Of a stretch of DNA of 64,000 nucleotides, positions 45,466 through 56,862 are shown one piece after another. Origin of the DNA: Cercospora beticola. Lineage: Eukaryota > Ascomycota > Dothideomycetes > Mycosphaerellales > Mycosphaerellaceae. Every line of letters begins with the position of its first letter. Positions within the stretch are counted from its first letter, which is position 1. The translations under genes were made by a program, and so were the position numbers. The stretch is taken from NCBI RefSeq assembly GCF_033473495.1, contig NC_088937.1, positions 3,658,001 to 3,722,000 of the forward strand, given 5' to 3'. Under the pieces are notes generated by a model. That model searched no databases and was not told the origin of the DNA. It saw only the letters and a list, made by a program, of their open reading frames with translations.

Positions 45466-46095
45466 ATGGCGGTGTCATTTCGTCAGATGCTCGGGGTCAC
45501 ACCATCTACAGCATCGCCCCACGACAGCACACTCGTCATCATCGATGCGCAGAACGAATACGCGGAAGGTCAGCTCCAAGTGACTAACGTGCGTGAGAGT
45601 CGCAGGGTCATCGCCTCGCTGCTGGAAAAGTATCGTGGCGGCGGGGGCAGAGTCGTGCACGTCGTACACAAGGTGCCTGCCGGGGCCCCCATCTTCACGC
45701 CCGACACGAAGCTCGCGGAGGAGTTCGAGGAGCTTCAGGCGAAGTCTGGGGAGAAGGTGATTCAAAAGCAGCACCCGAGCGCGTTTGCAGACACGGGACT
45801 GCACGAGTACCTCGGCGGCAACGGAGAGGCCAAGCTCGTGTTGACGGGATACATGGTGGGTGTCCGCCATCCAGACGCTCGCGCCTCAGGAGCTGACGTT
45901 CGATGACAGGCACACGTCTGCGTGTCGACAACCGCCCGCGATGCAGCACGCTTGGGCTACGAGGTGCTGGTGGCGGAAGATGGCTGTGGTGACCGCGACA
46001 TCCCGGGGGCGTCGGGGGCTGAAGTGACGAAGAATGTCATGGTCGAACTGGGCGATGCGTTTGCAACGATTGTGCAGAGCAGCGACATATCGTAG
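45466..46095 (+). CDS. Isochorismatase-like cysteine hydrolase
   Basis: Exons 45466-45855 and 45910-46095 (54-bp intron, gtgggt to gacag, phase 0) give 191 residues. Motifs of the isochorismatase/nicotinamidase fold: [15 protein letters not shown] (catalytic Asp, about 20-34), VVHVVHK (strand), [17 protein letters not shown] (catalytic Lys, about 95-111), and LVLTGYM joined by splicing to [17 protein letters not shown], which supplies the cis-peptide and nucleophilic Cys (about 124-147). The intron splits the active-site motif, and joining it restores the family pattern exactly, which supports the model. It hydrolyses an amide or vinyl-ether type small molecule; substrate unknown. Followed on the same strand by a Zn2Cys6 regulator and a DJ-1 protein. 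Confidence 0.85.
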
Positions 46096-46311
46096 GCGTG
46101 CCTTTCTTGGATCGCAGTCTGGTCGAGTATGTAGAAACGACCAAACGCTATCCAGGGGCGGCGTCTTGCTGCTTCAGAGTTTCACGTCTGCGTCAGTGCA
46201 TCGGGCTTGGCGGGCGGACTCCCAACGTCTCGCCGTTGTGCTCCGCCACCCACCTGCAGCAGCACGAAGCGAGGCGGCGGTGTTGGACCACGTGGTGCAG
46301 CCGTAGCGCTC

Positions 46312-48025
46312 ATGTCTGAAGAGGATTCACTCGGGACTCCGCCGCGACGGCGGCCGCAAATATCGCTCGCGTGCTTCACGTGTCGCCGCAGCCATCTCAA
46401 GTGCGACGGCGTGACGCCCGTGTGCACGCGGTGCGCCGCCACCGCGCGACGCTGCGTCTATCTGCCCTCCCGCCGTGGCCTGGCGCGGCGCAGGCCTCCG
46501 CCGCCCTCGGGCCCGCCGAGCCCCCTCAAAGACGCCCACGACGATGCCGCCGCTGTGGCAGCCGGTGCGCCACCCTCTCCTCCGCCACCGCCCCTTGATC
46601 TTCCGCGCTGATGTCGCCGCAGCCCAACCGGCATTTCCTGCGGCGGAGCGCACGCACTACGTCGGCCTCTACTACGCTCGTTTTCATGCCGCCCACCCGA
46701 TGCTGGTGCCTCATGCCCACTTCGACGCCCAGCAATACCCCGACTTCCTCGTCACCGCCGTGTGTCTTGTCGGCAAGCACTGCACCCCCCATCGGCCAAC
46801 CGAGGCTTCCATATCGGCCGCTTTCGCCACGGTGGCGGCTGCCAGCGATGCGGACAGCGGCCACCGGATCCAGGCCTTCATTCTGCTGGCCCTCATTTTC
46901 TTCGCCTTCAACGAAATGGCCCAGGTGAGCGATTGTCTCGAGCGTGCCGCTGTTCTGGCATGCCAGTCGAGGATTGACGCACTCGATGAATTTTCGTCAC
47001 GGGAGCACGTATCCAGTCTCAGGCGGGAAAGTCTTCTCCGCACCTGGTGGGAGCTCTACACCGTCGATGCTCTTGCTGCACTGTTGAAAGGGGTACAACC
47101 CACGTTGAAGACGCGCTGCATCGATGCCCTCCCCACGATCCCTTGCACAGAAGCGCAGTACGAAACCGGCGAGCCGGCCGCACAGTCGACGTCGTACACC
47201 GAGTTCGAACGCCGCACTTTCCGCTCAGACTCTCCTACCTTCTCCTCGCACTTCTATCGCACAGAAGCGGTGGGCATTCTTCGCACGGTGCTCCCTCTCT
47301 ACACGAGGGACAACTCCAACGCACAAGACGTGGAAGCTGCCAGCATGTCGGTAGCAAGCTGGACGTATCGGCTCTCGGAAACGTCTTACCCCTTTTCCGA
47401 ATCTCTTCTGGAATGCGATCAGCTATTGATTCAGGCACAAATGCTGGTGCAGGTGGCAAGCATCTTCCTGCATTTCCCACGCAGCAATCTGCCCAGCTCC
47501 AAGCCATCCGCCGTCGACATCACATGCCTGAGCAACGGACCGCAGGTGGTGGAGAACTCTGCTCTGCACACTGTCCAAGCCATTGCTGCTTCCAACGAGC
47601 TCTGTAGCATGGCTTCCATTCTACATCTCCGAGACAGCCACTCGCCGCTGGCCATATGCGCATTCCTCTTGGGTACAGCTGTGCAGCTCTCAGTTGCGGC
47701 GGAATGCGACAAATGCCAAGTGGACAAAATTCAACAGTGTCGCCAACGCGTCGTCCTACTGCTCGGCGCGCTGAGATCTATCGGAAAGACTTGGCCAGCT
47801 GTACAGAGTGCGGTGCATTTGCTTGGGCCCTTCGCCGACACCGTTTTCCCAGCATCTAGCAACAGGCCGCAACGTATGAACGTCTCCTCAACCAGTGAGT
47901 CACATGCTACGACTACCACTTACACGTATGGATGCGAACAGCGCCCTGCCATCGTGGCGGACTCGGCGGTGTTTCAAACCGCATTCGACAACGAGTGGTT
48001 TAACTTCTTCCAGTCAGAGACATGA
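46312..48025 (+). CDS. Zn2Cys6 fungal transcription factor
   Basis: Exons 46312-46564 and 46623-48025 (58-bp intron, donor gtgcgc, branch gctgat, acceptor ccgcag, phase 1) give 551 residues. The Zn2Cys6 cluster is near the N-terminus: CFTCRRSHLKC, then CTRCAATARRC (about residues 21-49), with spacing C-x2-C-x6-C-x6-C-x2-C-x6-C and the usual Arg/Lys between. A Pro/Arg-rich linker precedes a middle regulatory region that begins AAERTHYVGLYYARFHAAHP and has RTWWELYTVDALAAL (about 210-225), as in the fungal_trans region. GC-rich at its 5' end. It may control the neighbouring isochorismatase-like and DJ-1 genes; this is inference from position only. Confidence 0.85.
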
Positions 48026-48581
48026 GACACGTAGGAGTACTGCGTCGTCGTCATACGCTGCAATACATCCAGCCTAGCTTCGGCATGGGCAAGAACCTGA
48101 TACTGCAAAGTCCTTCAATATGGGTTATATAGCACGATCAGATTTCCAGTGTCATACTGAGAAACGCGTACAGCAGCTCCAAGAACCACGCTCGAGCCCG
48201 CCGAAGCCGCATCCGGAGGCTGCTCCGTGATTCCTATGTTACCACAGAACTGTAGTCGAGTACACAAGATGACACCGCTTCAAAGCTTAATCAACATTTG
48301 CCAGGATCCGTAGTCTGGTTTTGTATATCCCGAAGCGGCCCTAGGAGGATCGGGGTCTCGAAACCAACTGAAACACACTCGGGGAATAGTGTGCCAAGTC
48401 AGCGCGAAATCATCTTTCGAGGCCACAACAGGACTCTCCGCACTTTCCTTCAATATATTCCCCGCAGAAGGGCTGCGATCCTTTCTTCTGTACCTGACTC
48501 AAATCAGAGCGTCCGACCGAGGCATCCATCACGTTGCGCTTAAGCAATCGCCGAACGTCGAACAATTTGATCAAGACAAAC
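48026..48581. other. Intergenic / promoter of DJ-1 gene
   Basis: The frame of the next gene is open from 48534 but its ATG is at 48582. Nothing else recognised. Confidence 0.35.
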
Positions 48582-49319
48582 ATGTCATCCCCCACGCAAC
48601 TTCAGGTTCTCCTTCTCGCCTTCAAGGATATGAACATCCTCGATCTGACAGGTCCCTGCGAAGTTTTCGCCCATGCCAAAGCCAAGCTTACCGTTGGAGC
48701 GTCCTCAGAGATCACGACTAGCTTCGAAGGCATTTCTGTCCAACGAGACCGTTCTCTCGCCTCGCTACTTGACTCTCAAGACACAATGTCCGACGATACG
48801 TCCACTCTGCCACCTTTGGAGCAATACGATGTCCTCGTCATTCCAGGCAGCCTGTTTGAACGCGTTCTCGCAGCGATCGAACACGACGCCGATATCTGCA
48901 ACGTCATCGCCAAATGGGCGAATCTCGCTCGTCCTCCCGTAACAGCTTCTACTGGAAATTGGAAGAATCGGAAACCCCTCCTCACAATTTGCGGAGGCGC
49001 ATCATTCGCTGGATATCTTGGCCTGCTCGGCGGAAAGCCCTGTACAACACATTATCTGGATCTCGAAGGGCTGCAGGCGGTTTGCGTGCGAGCGGGCCAA
49101 AAGGCAGATGTAGTGAGGAAGAGGGTCGTGGATGCTGGAGAGACAAGTGCTGGCATGAGAGTTCTGACATCCGGGGGCGTGAGCTGTGGAATCGATGCGA
49201 GTCTCTGGTTGGTAGGCCAGATGGTGGGCTTGGATGAGGCAAAGAGTGCAGCGAGATTGATGGACTATAAGTGGGAGGTCGACCTCGATGGAGATATCAC
49301 GAAAGGAATGTTGGTTTGA
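48582..49319 (+). CDS. DJ-1/PfpI superfamily protein
   Basis: 245 residues from the ATG at 48582. The DJ-1/PfpI fold is visible: QVLLLAFKDMNILDLTGPCEVF (about 6-27, with the conserved Glu), YDVLVIPGS (about 85-93), and the nucleophile elbow LLTICGGASFAGYLGLLGG (about 143-161, Cys in TICGGA). TTHY follows, as in the isonitrile hydratase/AraC-type subgroup, and then VLTSGGVSCGIDASLWLVGQMVG (about 198-220). There is no DNA-binding domain, so it is the stand-alone form. Likely a small-molecule hydratase or stress-linked protein; substrate unknown. Confidence 0.85.
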   Translation: MSSPTQLQVLLLAFKDMNILDLTGPCEVFAHAKAKLTVGASSEITTSFEGISVQRDRSLASLLDSQDTMSDDTSTLPPLEQYDVLVIPGSLFERVLAAIEHDADICNVIAKWANLARPPVTASTGNWKNRKPLLTICGGASFAGYLGLLGGKPCTTHYLDLEGLQAVCVRAGQKADVVRKRVVDAGETSAGMRVLTSGGVSCGIDASLWLVGQMVGLDEAKSAARLMDYKWEVDLDGDITKGMLV

Positions 49320-49704
49320 TCGCGCAGGATGACCCTTCGATGGGTATGCAACGTAGGAACTCTTCTGGCTGATGGCTCTGCTATTGATAGCCACTTGAGG
49401 TTGTTATCGGGGTTCTAGTGCAGGATGCGACCGGGCATGCCGCCAACCTGACCAAGTTCCCCTCGCTCATATCGGAAAAGCATTGTCCAACAAAGTAGCC
49501 TATACTGGTGGCGGACTTATCACGGTCCTGATCAAGGCCCGAACTGTTTCAGTTGATGTCTGTAGTGTCGCCGATAGTCCTCCAAGTCTTGACAACTCGT
49601 CGAAATGCGCTCGAAAACAGCAACATCGGCGTTACCGCCCGAGTGACCCGCAGAGCTGTGGCCACAATGCAACGTATGCTGCAGACTTCCGACATGTCCA
49701 TCTA
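49320..49704. other. Intergenic, possible kinase remnant
   Basis: May hold the decayed C-terminal part of the kinase relic on the minus strand. No intact frame. Confidence 0.3.
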
Positions 49705-50277
49705 TCATCCCGCCTCCCAAGATCGCGCGATGCAATTTCCTCCAGGTGTAGGCGCAATGGAGGTCGTGGTAGTCCTGGCCAGGAGTAAAGTACAACAGCA
49801 AGAGCCCACCAATTGTGCGGATGCTGAGTTGATGTCCATATGATATGTATAGGCTACACGGTGAGTATGATTGACAGCTTCTACTATCTGCAAGCACCAG
49901 CGTTTCTTAAGCTCGAGAGGAAGCCTCACGCGATCTTCATTTGCTTTCTTCAGTCTATTACCCAAATCCCCATTGGACAGGTAAGGCCAGAGACATCCGC
50001 ATATGACCTTTGCACCAGCATTCAATGTCAAGGTCACGGCGGTAGTTGTAGGCGCGAGTATTCGTTGATGCCTGGGCATCTGAGCGACGACATTATTTGC
50101 GTGGTGCCACACGTTGATCATACCACGAATATTGGAGTCCGTTTTGCCGTCGCTGTAGTTGAGAAACGTCCTAGAGTCAAGCCCATTGAACACGGAGAAC
50201 CCGGCCTCGTCACCTTTTCGTCGATTTGGTTGAACATCCGCGGCCTCCAAGGTGGTTGTAACGAAGCAGATCCTCAA
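49705..50277 (-). pseudogene. Decayed serine/threonine protein kinase
   Basis: The minus-strand frame contains a recognisable kinase segment: RHQRIL, LWPYLSNGDLGNRLKK (hinge and helix D region), LPLELKKRWCLQIVEAVNHTHR (helix E), then YHMDIN where an active kinase has the catalytic H-x-D loop. The Gly-rich loop, the lysine strand and the DFG and APE motifs are not found in frame. The part after the catalytic loop becomes non-homologous. It looks like a relic of a small fungal kinase of the kind common in accessory regions. The adjacent region has no compensating exons that I could join. Confidence 0.55.
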
Positions 50278-51235
50278 ATGGCACGAACTCGGTGATGTCT
50301 TTCATCCATGGCTGAGCAGTACCTGTGGAAAATTAGTTGAAAGCATTGTAGTGTGCATGCTGTACCAACCAACCTTCACTCTCTTGACAAATTTCATGAA
50401 TGTGTCGAAACCAGGATGATGTACGATCGTCCACCTCAGATTATCTCCATCTGCACTATCCAAATCGACAATCACGTCCACAGCGTCGATGGCAGGATTT
50501 TAAATGACATGTGGCCAGACCTCACGAACCGCTGCCCAAATCGTTGCACGCATCTCGTTTCCATCGACGAAGTCAGCTTGGGTCGAATTTGCACCTGCCG
50601 ACACTCGCGGGCCAGATGCATGATAGAACTTCACTATTCGATTGGCCAGTGATGGAGGGTCTGCTGCATGGTTCTGCTCGAATCGAAAGATGACAGTCAG
50701 GCCCCATAACCTTGAGCATAAACTTCGGTCTCATTGGCGCTTCCCCATATCCATTCTGGCACAAACCTCGTCATCGCGAATCTGCTCAGGTGTCAGAAAC
50801 ATGCCTTTCTGCCTAGCTGGAACGAAGGTCGAGCTCCTAGGAGCTCTTACATCAACTTTGCACGAGTCAATTTAGTTTGTGAAGAGTCGTGCGGCAAAGA
50901 GGGCGGTGACCTGCAGTGTAGCAAGCCAAGAGCCAGCTCAACAAGCTCATGCACCAATACCATCTACCAATTAAACAGAGCCGCTCAAATTCGCTCTTCA
51001 ATACTGCACCTCGTGAGAAGGACACAGTGCAGAAAGTCCGAATTTGTGCCAATGACAACAGTGATTGTGCGTGCAGTGTGATTCCGTGCCAAACGGCATG
51101 AGCTTGGACACGAAGCCAAAACCAGCAGGAGAATGCTAAACAATTGAATATCTCTGCTCTGGGGTCCACAAACGTCGTGAAAGTTGAACAGAGATCAAAG
51201 CGAGGATGTTGAAAGGGTAATGGTCGCACTCAAAC
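50278..51235. other. Gene-poor spacer
   Basis: No supported gene. Frames of 115 codons or fewer on both strands. Confidence 0.35.
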
Positions 51236-53467
51236 CTATCCTGAGACGGAGTTCTGTTCTTTTAATTCAATCCGGCCTTCCAAGTCGGACTCAAGCTTGA
51301 ATTTTATCCCTTTGCTTACTTCGTCGATATCCTCGATGTAGACATTGTCTTTGTAAGCGGTGAGATCAGGACCATGAAAGAGGAGTGGCAGTGGAGAAGA
51401 CTTCCACGATCTGACTTCTCGTGGAAGATGTGTCGAAGCGACGATGACGCCGCAGAAGAACAGCAACGTCAAGCTTGTCACAGCTAATGGCAGGGATAGC
51501 CAGGCCCATCGGACTGCAACGCAGGTTTTGGTTATGTAAGTGTTCCCGATGGCTGGATAGGTAGTATTGTTGAACTCTTCTACACCGCGATTCATCCGTA
51601 TCTGGCTTGTGAGAGAGATGCTCATATTCCGGGAGATCGCTTGGGTACGTTCGAAGCTGTAGTTTCCATAGTTGTAGATGGTTTGGAGGAGCTGATTTCC
51701 GGTGATCTCAGTGATGAGTTTCGAAAAGGCTTTCGGGGTCCCGGTCAGATTTCCCTTGAACTGTGAGGACAGATATCGAGAGACTCCGAGCTTCAAATTT
51801 CCGTCCAATGCATAGAGGCAACCACGCTCTATGATATTGTTCTCGAATGCCCACGTGTCGGGTTCACTTGGTTTGCCAGTCAAGTTGTATGGGAGCCATC
51901 GCTGTGTCGGATTGATGCTGTAGTCCATTCGCTGAATGAAGTCCCGCTCGTCGTCATCTAGACATTTCGTATCGATGGCAGAGAGAATGTTTGCAGGGTA
52001 CACGCCAGGCCGGTCGCCAGCATCTCCGAAGGCTTCTGTCTCTTCGAGAATGTCTTCCTGGAGTACACCGCTGTCGACGCTGGCATTGTAGGTTCTGACG
52101 CAGGGATAGAGTTCGCAATTTGCTGCACCGTAGCCGTGACAACGCCATGTATTGTTTGTGGAGGCGTCGCTGCAATTTGATGTGTCCTATGTGTATACGT
52201 CTCCGAGCATTCCGACTAGAACATCGAGAGACCCGTATTGTGTTTCTTCGTCGTAAGGTCTTTCTCCCATAGTGGCAAGCTCCACATTCTGGAGAGTGAA
52301 GTTCACAGTGAGCCCAGTAGAAAGTGATGTCGTGGCGTTCCCGATGCCGCCTGGAACCCCCTTCGATTCAACAGAGACTCGGGAAGAGATATCCTTGCAT
52401 CTAGCACAGAACCCGATGGATGAGTATGTTGACTTCGAAGTGCAGTTTCCGGTCTCGCATTTTACGTCAACGTGATTGGGGCTGTACATTCCAGTATTAA
52501 TCGAGACTTGCTGTGCCAGGTCGAGCTGGAAGCTGTCGTAACGATAGGCACCAGACAAAAAGAAAGAGTTCCGCGGGATTGTGTATTGCGGAGTGGATGA
52601 ATCGGCCAGCACACTGCAGGAAACGTATTGAAGGGCCTGTTGTGTGAAAGGTCCAACCAAGAGAGTAACTGGTATGAGTAAACATCCAAGCCATTGCCAG
52701 GTGCTCGGCAGAAAGCGAAGTCTCCAGAGCAGCGTTACAGCACCAATAGGACCTTGCGCAGCTTCGTCATGCAAGGATAGATCGTGCAGTGGTCTCTCGT
52801 GTTTCCCGAACCAGCGCCATTTCAAATGCGAGAGACCTTCCGCAAGCAAGAATGTTGCTGTACCTCTGAGTACGACAGAATATACGGACAGAAGGGCGCC
52901 GATGGTGATGTTGTACGGCCAATGAGGCAGCGGATGGCCTTGGTAGGGAGCCAATGTGATGAACGATGCTGCAGTCGCCATGATTAGAAACAGAGCGGCT
53001 AAAGACGCTCTCCACCAAACAGAAAGCCAAAGAGCCTTGCGATTCCAGGTCTGGCTGGAAGTGGACGACTTCGCCATCAGCGTGGTCTTGGAGCTGTCTT
53101 CTCTATCCGTAGCGTCGTCCGCCTCAAAATGGGGCCCAATTTGGTCCTCGCCTTGCGCGGAGCGTGCGTCTGTCGCTGCATTCGCGGTAACATGTTCGTT
53201 TGCAGCTGCACTTGTTTCCTGCTGAAGCTGGTCTGGAACTGAGTGAGTATCGTCCGCGGCGTTGTCTAATTGTATGCTGGACCTGGGTTGCTCTTCCTCA
53301 AGCGGAAGGCTCTCGTCTGTCGCTGCAGTGTCTGTGAAACGTCCATGCTCAAGTGTGCTTCTTTCCTGCCCAGCGTGGCCTGGAACTCTGTGGTAGTCGT
53401 GCGTTTCCATTAGCGAAATACTCATGGTCGGGATCGAACACAAGCGGTAGAGAATCAAGGTGCGCAT
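51236..53467 (-). pseudogene. DUF3176 membrane protein with one in-frame stop
   Basis: The 53467-52190 and 52186-51236 parts are in the same frame, separated only by TAG at 52187-52189. Read across the stop the frame is about 743 codons, a normal DUF3176 length. Features in order: disordered acidic N-terminus; WWRASLAALFLIMATAASFITL (TM1, about 150-172); PYNITIGALLSVYSVVLRGTATFLLAEGLSHLKWRWF (TM2 plus signature); DEAAQGPIGAVTLL; TM3 WLGCLLIPVTLLVGPF; a large Cys- and N-glycosylation-rich extracytoplasmic region, continuing past the stop with NCSD and CELYPCVRTYNASV; a final TM near 51480; and a short tail. No splice pair removes the stop in phase. The start may be 53425. It may be a nonsense allele, a readthrough case or a sequence error. 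Confidence 0.75.
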
Positions 53468-54141
53468 GCAAGGGTATATATCCTTTCAGGCGCCATATTG
53501 ATCGCGACCTGGTACGCATGGTAGTCCAAATGGAGTAGCCCGCAGAAGGGCGAGGTAGCTCATTGGTTGTGGTCTTGTCAAGACTTCCAGAAGCCTTCCA
53601 TGGTAGGAAGGCATCAGCCTCGTTCAGCTTTCACAAAAGTCGGAAGGAAGGATTCGGTGAAGCTCGGGGAACAGCTTCCAGCTTGAAATGCCCAGAATTG
53701 GAACCAATGACAGCTCCATGCATGCACAGCCTCGCAACAGGTCGCACCTGGCTCTCACTCGGGACTTCATCTGTGGCTATGTTATGCGGACAGCCACAAA
53801 TTGAAGCTGCGCAGGAGCGCCATTTCCGGGACTGCAAGGTTCTTGTTAGTATGTACTCTGTGAAAGCAGTTGCAAAAAAGAACTTATTCGCCTGCATAGT
53901 CTCTACGCTGCATATATGCTAGATCGCAAGACCGGGGTGCCGTCCGTGGCTCTGTGTAGATGTTTCTCCTGCGCGGTATGTAGTAATGTCCTACACGTGC
54001 AGTAAGTTAACGCCGTCGTTCATTCTCAGCCCACCCGCTCTCGAAACGTGCGCAGGACTGACTAGAGATACAGGCATAGGTCGTGGTCGTGAAATGAATT
54101 GCTTGCGACCCACAACTTTCCCATCCAATCCACCTTCTATT
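53468..54141. other. Intergenic
   Basis: Promoter side of the DUF3176 gene and 3' side of the dehydrogenase. A 119-codon plus frame (53563-53922) is unsupported. Confidence 0.35.
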
Positions 54142-55026
54142 CTACCTCGCCAAAAACCCTCCATCAACATTCATATTCACCCCACTCATCCACTGCGCAT
54201 CATCACTCGCCAAAAACAAATACGCCTTCGCAATATCCTCCGGCCTGCCCAACCCCCTAAAAGGATGCAGCGGCTCAATATCCTTCAAAACCTCCGGCGC
54301 CGCAAACAACGGATCCGTCATATGACTATGCACATACCCCGGATTAACCGCATTAACATGAATTCTATACGGCGCACAATCCAACGCCGCAGCGCGTGTA
54401 AGATTCGCTACGGCGCCTTTGGTGGTGCAATAGACAGAAGCGTGAGCGCTACCGACGAGACCGTAGACAGAAGCGGCGTTGAGGATCCAGCCGCGGTCAC
54501 CGGAAGGTTGGAGGGGTTCTTGGGTGATCATTTGTTTGGAGGCGTATTTGATTCCGTAGTAGACGCCGTTGATGTTGACGGGGATCATTTTGTCGAGGAC
54601 GTCGAGGGGCATGTCCCAGATGGGTTGGGGGTTGCGGGATTCGAGGGCGAAGCCGGCGTTGTTCTGCAGCGATATGTTAGCTTTTCCTTCTTTGCTTGGG
54701 GTAGTCTGACTGAAGGTCTTGCTTACGATCATGATATCTAATCTTCCATACTCTTTGACTGCAGCTGCTACCAAAGCTTCCACTTCTTCTGGCTTCGATA
54801 CGTCGGTTTTGACAAAAATGGCACTCCCACCGTCCTGCGTGATACGCTCATGTGTAGGACCATCTGACTCTCCGTTCTGTGCGGCATCTTCACGCCATGT
54901 ACCAGGTTGCAGATCTGCGCAGACAACCTTGGCTCCTTCTTTGACGAAGAGAAATGCTGTTTGCCGACCTATGCCAGACGAGGAACCTGTGATGATGGCA
55001 ATTCGATCTTGTAATCGTCCTGGCAT
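54142..55026 (-). CDS. Short-chain dehydrogenase/reductase
   Basis: Exons 54727-55026 and 54142-54663 (63-bp intron, gtaagc to ctgcag, phase 0) give 273 residues. The intron is a multiple of three without a stop, so the unspliced frame is also open, but the inserted residues would split the NNAG motif. Classical SDR motifs: TGSSSGIGR (about 12-20, NAD(P) binding), NNAG (about 101-104), the catalytic Ser in NAASVYG, the YxxxK pair in YCTTK, and NPGYVHS. The C-terminus (MSGVNMNVDGGF) is typical. Substrate unknown. The start at 55026 (MPGRLQDR) is chosen because it directly precedes the Rossmann strand. Confidence 0.88.
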   Translation of the reverse strand: MPGRLQDRIAIITGSSSGIGRQTAFLFVKEGAKVVCADLQPGTWREDAAQNGESDGPTHERITQDGGSAIFVKTDVSKPEEVEALVAAAVKEYGRLDIMIVSKTFSQTTPSKEGKANISLQNNAGFALESRNPQPIWDMPLDVLDKMIPVNINGVYYGIKYASKQMITQEPLQPSGDRGWILNAASVYGLVGSAHASVYCTTKGAVANLTRAAALDCAPYRIHVNAVNPGYVHSHMTDPLFAAPEVLKDIEPLHPFRGLGRPEDIAKAYLFLASDDAQWMSGVNMNVDGGFLAR

Positions 55027-55873
55027 TTTGCCGCCGCTTTTGAGTTTCGACGTGGGTTCGTTCCAACTCGGTGAATCTTGCAATCAAGTCTTGCGTGTGT
55101 GGCGGCTGGGAAGAAGCAATCGAACTGCTGCAAGATGGCTTTGCCTGGGTGAGGTAATGGAGGAGGAAGAGAAAGAAGAGGTGAGGTCTACGAATGAGGA
55201 ACAACTAAGAAATATAGCTTACCACGGATCCTCTTCCGAGGCATTCTGTCCAGCTATGCTTGAACTGCTGCTCCAATTGACATTGCATCCTGACAGCCGC
55301 ATGTAGAGTCGTTAGATCGCCCGCCGATCCACAATGCGGCAGAGTGCAAGATGGCGTAGTTCTGCCCTGGCATAGTGGGAATTGTGGGAATAACGGCAAT
55401 GTTCTCGCAAGCTCGCGCGGGACGCGGGGTTCTGGATGATGGGGCTGGCTTGGTACTGCACAGCTCCGACAAGCTGCTGCGAAGTGCACCTCATGCGACG
55501 CCACATCGTACAGCGCGGGACGCGTGGGATCTGCACATGTTGCTGTGAACCAAGAGCCAAGACGCCGCATTTGCACGTGCGCTAGGAACGGCGGAGGTCT
55601 TTCTCGGAGCCGCAGATTCGTGGCCGAAATGTTCATGACCGTGTTCGTCTCGCGCTTGCCATGGCTATCGTTCGCCGTAGTCCAGGCTGATAGCTGGTAG
55701 CAAACTCGTAAAGCTCCAGCAATTCGTGTGAACATCGTCGCATCGAGCAAACCGAGTCCAACATTCTCGGTACAGTACTGGGTATCGATCGAGTGTAGTA
55801 TTGTCATGTATATCCAATGTGTCGTCTATCGTCTCATGCTTCCAACCATTACCCTCGTGCCGGCGGTCGTGTA
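55027..55873. other. Intergenic
   Basis: A 200-codon minus frame at 55205-55807 has no ordered composition and is not called. Confidence 0.35.
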
Positions 55874-56862
55874 TCATTGCTTCGTCTCTTTCACCTGTAC
55901 ATTCGGCGTCTTCTTCTCGATCACTTCTTGAAGCTCCTCTTTCTTGGCCTGGAGATCACCTTCAGGTTTGCTCTCCTTGATAGCTTGCTCGACCTGCTCG
56001 ACGGCGCGTTCTATCTCGATCTCCATTTCCGGGAGCTTGAAACCTTCTGCCAGCAACTTGCCATTCCACTTTTGCAGAAGCATGGCATCTTCTGTCCCGT
56101 TCTGTGTCTGCGCCTCGACTACTTTTGCGATCTTCTTGATCTCTTCCGTGTTGGGCTGCGGCGCGCCACGCGTTGCCTCTCGGCTCGGGGATATCAGACC
56201 AGCAGCGTACAGCTGATCCATTTGCGCAGAGGGAGCGATTTTGATGTGGTTGTGTGTGACGAGGTGCTCGAGCAACCGGCCGCCATAGAGAGCTTTGTAA
56301 TGTGACCAGGCTCTCCAGACCAGGTAGAAGAAGGGAAGATTAGGAATCCTGTCGCACGTCAGCATTGCTATCGCCGCGCAGCTAGCTCTTCAGCCACGGT
56401 GCTACATGTGTCTTACACGGGGACCAGCGCAAAGGGCGCCACGACTGGCATCAAAGCTATTGACTGCCATATCCTCTTTCTGTGAAGGACCTGTCGTTCC
56501 GTTGCCAGTCTCTTCAGAATCTCGGGCACTTTGCTGCCGTTCAGGAAGGCACCGGGGTATAGACATTCAACTTGCAGATTTCCTTGGTCGATATCTGCAA
56601 TGCGCTGCTTGGTTGCAGGCGGGATCGTTTTGAGACCCCATTCTTCAAATGGTATGCGCCTAAACAGCTTGTTGGCGTAGACGGTGGTCTGCTTTTGCCA
56701 GCCCTTTTCAGCTTTCTCCCAGTTTGCCCATGTCGTCGCTGCCTTGGTGATGATGCGCTCCTGCAACGGCGGTTTTGTTCCGGCTCCCGTTGCAGCTTCC
56801 TGGACGCGTTCGCAATAGATGAGGGTCCGTCTAGTGGATACGGGCAGCAAGAAGAGGCGCAT
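55874..56862 (-). CDS. Mitochondrial K+/H+ exchange-related protein (Mit_KHE1)
   Basis: Exons 56417-56862 and 55874-56348 (68-bp intron, gtaaga to cgacag, phase 2) give 306 residues. The start MRLFLLPVSTRRTLIYCE is the family's characteristic N-terminus. It is followed by WANWEKAEKGWQKQTTVYANKLFRRIPFEEWGLKTIP (about 45-85), a hydrophobic segment IALMPVVAPFALVPV that continues across the splice into IPNLPFFYLVWRAWSHYKALYGG (inner-membrane segments, about 133-170), and a charged coiled-coil-like tail rich in Glu/Lys (about 225-306). Family members are linked to mitochondrial potassium homeostasis. Confidence 0.85.

Noticed and set aside
55205..55807. 200-codon minus-strand frame
   Set aside because: Random-looking composition and no recognisable domain; the region is the intergenic spacer between two well-supported genes.
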